Assembly: GCA_964408235.1 (NCBI GenBank)
Contig: CAYOYN010000008.1
Coordinates: 1-28,642 of the forward strand
Source of the DNA: SICU01 sp964408235
GTDB lineage: Archaea > Nanobdellota > Nanobdellia > Pacearchaeales > GW2011-AR1
Reading direction: 5' to 3'
DNA: 28,642 nucleotides
The position numbers and the translations under genes are program-made. Positions 28,546 through 28,642 of the stretch are shown piece after piece. The notes under the pieces were generated by a model. That model did no database searches. It saw only the letters and a program-made list of their open reading frames with translations, and was not told the DNA's origin. Each line of letters starts with the position of its first letter. Within the stretch, counting starts at the first letter, position 1.

Positions 28546-28642
28546 AAACTTACTCCGTAGCGAGTTGTTAAACTGCAAAGTTTAATACATGTTGTGACTA
28601 GTTCACAACTATGTCCGAGCACGTTGAGGAGAGCGAGCAAGA
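28546..28642 (+). other. further hairpins and shared block downstream of tRNA-Thr
   Basis: Hairpins TTAAACT/AGTTTAA (28568-28574, 28579-28585) and GTTGTGA-CTAGT-TCACAAC (28591-28609) lead to TCCGAGCACGTTGAGGAGA with a GCGAGCAAGA tail at 28614-28642, cut by the window end. The block matches 11642-11671 in the tRNA-His/hisS spacer. No reading frame is evident. Confidence 0.7.

Noticed and set aside
1..28642. CRISPR array or insertion sequence
   Set aside because: No regularly spaced repeat series, transposase, integrase or Cas-like protein was seen.

Overview
The window looks like chromosome from a small-genome, AT-rich archaeon of the DPANN group, most like Pacearchaeota/Woesearchaeota. Several signs agree: archaeal-type information genes (Rpo7, Spt4, eS24, eS31, RNase P subunit Rpp30, archaeal PheS/PheT and HisRS), archaeal TATA boxes 20-30 nt upstream of leaderless starts and tRNAs, a tRNA-Ile with anticodon UAU interrupted by a bulge-helix-bulge intron, tRNAs without encoded CCA, and membrane-anchored surface proteins carrying an ITG-x-[AV] motif just outside their first membrane helix. 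Genes are packed tightly, with many 1-4 nt overlaps.

Layout. 1-5188 (-): the first 1,729 codons of a giant N-anchored, sequon-rich surface protein; its C-terminus lies beyond the window. 5295-7083 (-): operon of a translation-associated GTPase (YchF/TGS type), a DUF167 protein and a predicted metallopeptidase. 7179-9367: a secreted NTR/TIMP-like protein, tRNA-Ile(UAU), an EgtD-like methyltransferase and tRNA-Glu. 9368-11372: a membrane-anchored class A beta-lactamase-like serine hydrolase, a C39-like cysteine peptidase and a rhomboid protease. 11548-12947: tRNA-His directly ahead of hisS. 12944-14066 (-): a two-helix membrane protein and kleisin ScpA. 14067-14409: non-coding, with a strong candidate small RNA. 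14410-16126 (-): Rpo7-Spt4-eS24-eS31 plus a divergent-side PIN protein. 16177-18659 (+): two gene pairs, one an uncharacterised protein with a PIN nuclease, the other a basic coiled-coil protein with a stand-alone domain resembling the N-domain of secretion ATPases, separated by tRNA-Trp on the minus strand. 18707-23482: a secreted subtilisin converging on a 991-aa two-helix surface protein with three six-cysteine repeats. 23559-27824 (+): UMP kinase, Rpp30, PheS and PheT. 27817-28299 (-): an unrecognised protein. 28398 to the end: tRNA-Thr and a structured trailer.

The most unusual signal is downstream of the tRNA genes. tRNA-Ile, tRNA-Glu and tRNA-Thr are each followed, 80, 144 and 75 bp later, by a second copy of their own 3' acceptor end, and the sequence between is rich in strong hairpins. 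In each case the distal copy has gained a new local pairing partner. In two of them the trailer also starts with an inverted copy of the T-arm. A different conserved block of about 30 nt (TCCGAGCAyGTTGAGGAGA plus a CGArCAAGA tail) lies downstream of tRNA-His and tRNA-Thr. I know of no described system with this design. It could be a trailer RNA class, decayed tandem tRNAs or tiny tRNA-targeted insertions.

A second theme is surface biology: four exported proteins, of which two, together with the serine hydrolase, share the ITG signature, plus several proteases (subtilisin, rhomboid, C39-like, metallopeptidase). A third is an odd histidine pair: a tRNA-His with U73 and C55 next to a HisRS that has Ser where the motif 3 Arg is expected.
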